This document shows positions 59,296 through 64,000 of a stretch of DNA of 64,000 nucleotides, piece by piece (the first letter of the stretch is position 1; each line of letters opens with the position of its first letter). The DNA lies in NCBI GenBank assembly GCA_028752905.1, contig JAQNBH010000006.1:31321947-31385946 (forward strand), in the 5' to 3' direction. Origin of the DNA: Cladorhizidae sp. MBARI D1340-BT2. Lineage: Eukaryota; Porifera; Demospongiae; Poecilosclerida; Cladorhizidae. The notes beneath the pieces are model-generated. The model ran no database searches, was not told the DNA's origin, and saw only the letters and a list, made by a program, of their open reading frames with translations. The translations under genes and the position numbers were made by a program.

Positions 59296-59416
59296 TTAAC
59301 ACCCGTTGGGGGAAAGTGGGTATTAAAACTACACCACTCCAGTATGGCACCAAACATTGATTGTATAGTATTACACAGTATGAATGCATTCTATGATCAC
59401 ACATTTTTTTATCCAG

Positions 59417-59584
59417 GATTGCCTACAAGTGCTGTTCCAAAAGTTGGCCTATCAGGAGAAGGTCTTCCAGCCACACATGTGAGCCAACACCCTATTGTTG
59501 TGTTTGTTTGCTTAATTTAATGCGATTTTTTGTTAATCCTACAGGCTCAATCCTTTTCTGGTGAGCAAGCCTATGAAATTCCCG
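59417..59584 (+). CDS. Linker module 6 (exon pair 59417-59478 and 59545-59584), intact
   Basis: First exon: GLPTSAVPKVGLSGEGLPAT, acceptor ATCCAG, donor CAT|GTGAGC. A 66 bp intron. Second exon: AQSFSGEQAYEIPG, donor CCCG|GTATGT. Phases 1-0-1. Closest relative is module 3. It lies downstream of the Death exon in phase 1, so it could follow the Death domain in a transcript or belong to another gene copy. Confidence 0.5.
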
Positions 59585-60114
59585 GTATGTGTTACTTACT
59601 TTGCAATACTGCAATACTGTTTGTTTGAGTTGTTTGTGGGATTTTAGGTACTGTTAACAAGATCCTCTCAGAATAAATAAAGAAATTATGTAACATCCTT
59701 GACATAATAAGCCTAACACTCCAAAAGTTTAGCTTAATTAGAAAACCTATGATTTTTTATATTAGTGTGATGAACACATGCCGATAATTATGTCATATTA
59801 AATGTTGTGTCTGTTCATGTACCATTTTTCGTGGCTTATCTCACATACATTAAAGTTTTCACTTTAGTCTGCCTTAAAGTCAGCACCTTCCACATAGCAA
59901 GTGCCCATTATACAGTTTTCTCTGATCTATGATTTGACTTGTTGCTTGAAGAAACTGCCCAGTGCATAATAGGATAGAAAAGATAGCAAAGATAGAAGGT
60001 AGTATAACAATGAAAATACATTGCTAGACTTGGATGAAGCTAAAGTTGACAACCTGGAAGCAGTTAAAGCAGAGGCACTGGCTAGACTTTTGTTAAAACC
60101 ATGAAATCCTCACC

Positions 60115-63100
60115 TAAAGAAGCTAATATGTTTCAATACTCTGTGGGTTTACTCTGGAAGCCACTGGTATGAATATGGTCTGTACTGAAATCTCAAAATA
60201 GTTAACTGAAATCATTATAGAAATATAGATTTTATATTGGGGTATAATGAATACATTTTCATTTCACAGGAATTCCTTCCCAAAATAGCAACCAGGCCTC
60301 TGTCCACTCCGAGTCAACCAAGTAGTTGGCCATGAATGCTCAGTTTGGCTTTAGGATTTGTGTGTGTGATGTGTGTATGTGCATGCATGTGTGAGAAATA
60401 ACATTACCTTGTACAACCTTTGTATTTTAACCATCCTAATGTATAATGTTTGAGTGGAGAGAGTGGAGGCTCATGCGCATGAAGAAACTTGGACAATAAA
60501 TCAGGTATTAGCTACAACCAACATCAACTCATTCAGCAGACAAAACATGGATATTTTTGGCCAATTCTGAAAGACAGTTTATGAATTCCCTTACGATCAT
60601 ACTTTAGCTCTATCTAGCAAGATAATAATTATAGCTAGCTACACATTGAAAGTTATTTGTGTTCAATATCAATCATAACTGTAGTTAATTATTTATTGCT
60701 TTCATTGCTAGCTACCGCTCGGCATCATCCACCATTCAGACACTTCCTTAGGCTCAGGTAAAGCTTCTATAGTCAATCTGTCTATGCCTCTAACTCAACC
60801 TTAAAGAATGCCTTAGCGGTCTATAAGCTTAAAACAGATAAAGTTTGACATAGTATATAGAATGGATCACTTGAGATAGCTGTAAGAAAGCTATAGCTAC
60901 AACCTCATTTGTAGTTTAACTACTGCATTGTACTAGGCAGGATCCACAGAAAGAAAACAATCCTCAGATTAACTATACACTAACTTTCACAGCATACACA
61001 GCTTAGGTTAGCACATTCTGTTATTGTTTTCAGTACAGCACTTGCCTCTAGAGTTCTGCAAGAAAACTCTAGCTACAAACCACAGCTGTATTAGCAGCTG
61101 CACTCATCCAGGTTAGGACCAAAGAAGGAAGTCTACTGATGAAAAAATACAATGCTAGCTGGTACAGCACTCCTGGAGGCCAACAGATTCAGCGTTATCT
61201 AGCTATGGAAGTGTGATTAATGGGAAAATGGTGGTCATGTGTATATGAGCAGATTCTTGTGTGCATGTCCATACTAAAATGATAGCTACATGCACAGACA
61301 TTTTTTCAGCAGAGCAGCTTGTTGATTTTTTCCTGGATGAATAAAGAAAAAAAAAATCAGAGAGAAAAGTCAAAGTGTGCTTCTGAAACAGCAGAATAAC
61401 GAGAATTGAAATAAGAAGGGAAGAGTGACAGTAAAAGGCATGGGAGAAGCACAGCAGCCCACAATGGATTATGCTTCCTTGGGATCAGGTAAAGCTTCTG
61501 ATATCTTAAAAATGGATGTTTAAGTTCCATTTGGATACTCTAGGTATGAAAAGTTTGCTAAACTGGAAATAATCATCACGGATAATGGCCTTGCTAAACT
61601 GGAAATGATCGTCGTACTCAATATCGAGGAGGTTTCTCCTCCAAGCCTTGCCAAAGTTTGCTATCTGTAAGCTTCAATATTTCTACCTATAACAGTACAA
61701 GCAATGACATCAATAATTTACAGATCAGTGTATAGTGTTAGGCCAGTACTTGGAGTAGTAGAATACCCAAAGCAATGTGGTCTAGGCTTGGGATTACAGC
61801 AATAATGCTAAGAATTAAATTTTTGTCTGTATTGGTAATCATGCTAAAAGTAATTGTCCGTCTCTCCATCAGACATTAACTTGCAACACAATCCTTGCAT
61901 TCATTTGTAGTATTTTTTAATTAATCACTCTGGTGATGGGAGGGTTAAGTTTATAATGAAGGTGAATGTCATCATGACTACCAGATGAATAACGCTTAAG
62001 TAGTGTTGTTCTTGATCCTCTCTTTCTTTAAAACTTCAAAGTGGTCGACTTAAGTTTCAGCAAAGTCTACCCATAACCAACCGAGTTCAGTCTATTCAAC
62101 AAGTAGGTACTGCTATAGCTATTCAACTTCAATAAATGTTCAACTTAGTACAATTCTAGACAACTAGCTAGACTGTTAAGAGTCAGATAGGTTTAAATAT
62201 ATTAAGAGGATAAATAAATAAGATATAGAAGACACAGCAAAAGACAAAACAACTCAACTGTTCTCAAACAAGTTACGCTGTTATGACTACTGTTCTGACA
62301 TGCATACAATTTGAATAATCATACATCACTAAGACTACAGGTAAATACATGGTATTATTATACATGTTATAGCATGCCAGTAGCTAACTAATTTTTACTA
62401 CATGCCCACATAAAGCTGGTTGGTATTGGACTAATGCACTTGTCTCTCTGGCTCTGCTACACTACCAATGTATCTACATCCCTACTTGTCTCCTTTCATT
62501 GTTATTTGTCACATGATATTATGCACTGGGCAATCACTACACACACCCACTCAAATCATACATCTGAGCAAACTCTATTGTGAGCATTTGTTATATACAA
62601 AGCACAATTATGTTGCATACACAGACTGTGAAGAGACACAACCTTTCATTCTCGGCATGTGTTCAGCATATTGACGTAAAAACATTAGTGTTTTAAATAA
62701 GCTAGACTTGTAGAGTATTAGGCTACTTATGTCAAGGGAATTAATTTGTTAACAGTGCCTAAAATATGTAAAATAACATGAACCTCTCAGTAATCACATA
62801 ACAGGATTTTCATAGACTTGTTCACCAGAAATGGATTGAGTCTGAAAGTTAAAACAATCACTGTAAAATTAAGCAAGCAAACACTACGATAGAGTATTGG
62901 CTAACATGTCTGGATGGTTGTGATGGAAGACCTGATGTCCTAAGTTTTGGACCACCACTTATAGGCAATCCAGGATCTAAAGTTTGAGTATAAATTATAT
63001 CAAGAATGTATTCATACTATGTAGGGACAATAAATCAGAGCTTATCCTTGGCACTATAATCAACAAAGTACAGTGCATATATAAAGAATAAGTGGAAAGA

Positions 63101-64000
63101 CTGTCAATATTATATGACTTTGAAAGAAGATGAATGTCTTCCAACTTTCACCTACCTCCATTCTAACACACTCTCTGTCCAGAGCTGTTTTAACTTTACA
63201 CCAATACACAATGAACACAAGCTGACTACATCTTATACTATATATTTATCGGAACTTCTTCATCAGAATGTTGGAAAAAATTATACAAGTTCTAAAATGC
63301 TACAGCTGTAGAGCAGTAGGCTGCTAGAGCATGTAGCTGCTGATTCAACTCTCAGATTAGCTCCACACATACAATTCAATTATTGTGTTTATGTTCTTTA
63401 CCAATTTTAGTTTGTTATGGATAGACTTAAAATAATTTTTTTTTAAAGTCCACCAGGCACTACCATAGTGAAGTATCATGGTAAGCTGGAATTCCTTTTT
63501 AAGCTAAAGATGGAAGAAACTACCATCAGGATGCTAAGAAACTGCTTAAATAAGTTAGAGCTAAGACATTTTTTTTTAATATCAACCTCCATTGAATATA
63601 GAGAGTATCAGTGCAATACCTGGCTATAAAGATACATACCTACCCTAAGGGAAATAAAGGGAGTCGAACAACTTACTCGCCTTGAACATCTAAGGTGGGT
63701 GCTTGAATTATGAAATTTGAATGTTGATTGTAAAATGCACACACTGTGTTACCATTGCAATGAAGATAGAAGTTAGTTAGCTCTAGGTGAGGATTTGCTG
63801 GTTGTGTTACCATTGCAATAAAGTTGGAGCCCTAGGTGAGGATTTGCTGGTTGTTTCAATGTCTAGCTGGTGCCTCTACTTTAGCTAAGGCGTTATTGAT
63901 CCCCTCATTGATTAAAACTATCAAGTAGTCGACTTCAGGTTCAACAAAGTCTACCAATGGATTTTTATTGCTAACTTTCCTTTTATCTTTGCTATCTGTC
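60115..64000 (-). repeat. Inverted repeat B, right arm, runs off the window
   Basis: Inverse of 44742-48624; the last ten bases of the window still match (GCTATCTGTC against 44742-44751), so the arm continues beyond. Its copy of linker module 4 is on the minus strand at about 62816-62961, with first-exon donor GTTAGC and second-exon donor changed. The spacer is about 11.5 kb. Confidence 0.95.

Larger units (their letters stand above)
56943..60114 (+). repeat. Third, diverged copy of the duplicated block: distal part
   Basis: Aligns with 42360-44910 (and 20389-21767) with many substitutions: CTTATATCTTGGAATCATC, CACTAGAAACATGTTAAG-like blocks, the coiled-coil exon near 57971 (now with a stop) and linker modules 5 and 6. 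It ends where inverted repeat B begins. Confidence 0.88.

Noticed and set aside
45450..63311. Similar 65-codon frames at 45450-45647 (-) and 63114-63311 (+)
   Set aside because: They are the same sequence in the two arms of inverted repeat B, antisense to a decayed coiled-coil exon; similarity comes from duplication.
1..64000. CRISPR arrays, tRNA or rRNA genes, prophage or bacterial operons
   Set aside because: None was recognised. The tandem repeats lack unique spacers and the gene structure is eukaryotic.

Overview
This is eukaryotic, almost certainly metazoan DNA. It is AT-rich, with split coding sequence, introns as short as 53-66 bp with GT/AG borders, and no operons or bacterial gene spacing. 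Most of it is mobile-element debris, satellites and segmental duplications. The very small introns and the mix of SAM, coiled-coil and Death-type exons would suit a sponge or another early-branching animal; that assignment is an inference and no marker gene proves it.

Layout. 1-1189: AT-rich with a short tandem duplication. 1190-5780: a degenerate satellite of about 165-175 bp units. 6333-9511: a full-length but dead piggyBac element with TTAA flanks. 11605-12042: a possible head-to-head pair, a C2H2 finger exon (-) and the first exon of a SAM-domain gene (+). 13839-16270: a Ty3/gypsy-type integrase pseudogene broken into exon-like pieces, one gap carrying a TA-flanked MITE. 16271-16901 and 25311-25937 form an inverted repeat. 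16900-21767 and 38531-43745 are a direct segmental duplication of about 5 kb; a third, diverged copy is spread over 53500-60114. 21769-22720 (-): gag remnant. 29453-30596 (-): decayed CobW/COG0523 GTPase. 30990-32700 (+): dead LINE. 32910-35085 (+): dead DDE transposase split by a 927 bp piggyBac derivative. 44742-48624 and 60115-64000 are arms of an inverted repeat that leaves the window. The spacer holds a gag-protease remnant with a 30 bp coding minisatellite (48800-50225, -) and a Death-domain exon (55179-55541, +).

The most interesting content is a set of plus-strand exons in the duplicated blocks. They encode a charged helix, a 14-residue-repeat coiled coil, tandem exon pairs ending in Y-E-(N/I)-P, and a Death domain. 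The SAM exon, the charged-helix and coiled-coil exons and the Death exon all join in phase 1, and each linker pair is a 1-0-1 cassette. I infer a modular signalling gene (SAM - coiled coil - tyrosine-motif linkers - Death) whose cassettes are being copied, inverted and lost. In the direct duplication copy 2 (38756 onward) is intact over the coiled-coil exons, while copy 1 has lost a splice donor and gained a frameshift. Three independent TTAA insertions (6333-9511, 33680-34606, 58728-59295) show that piggyBac-type transposition has shaped the locus. No tRNA, rRNA or CRISPR was seen.
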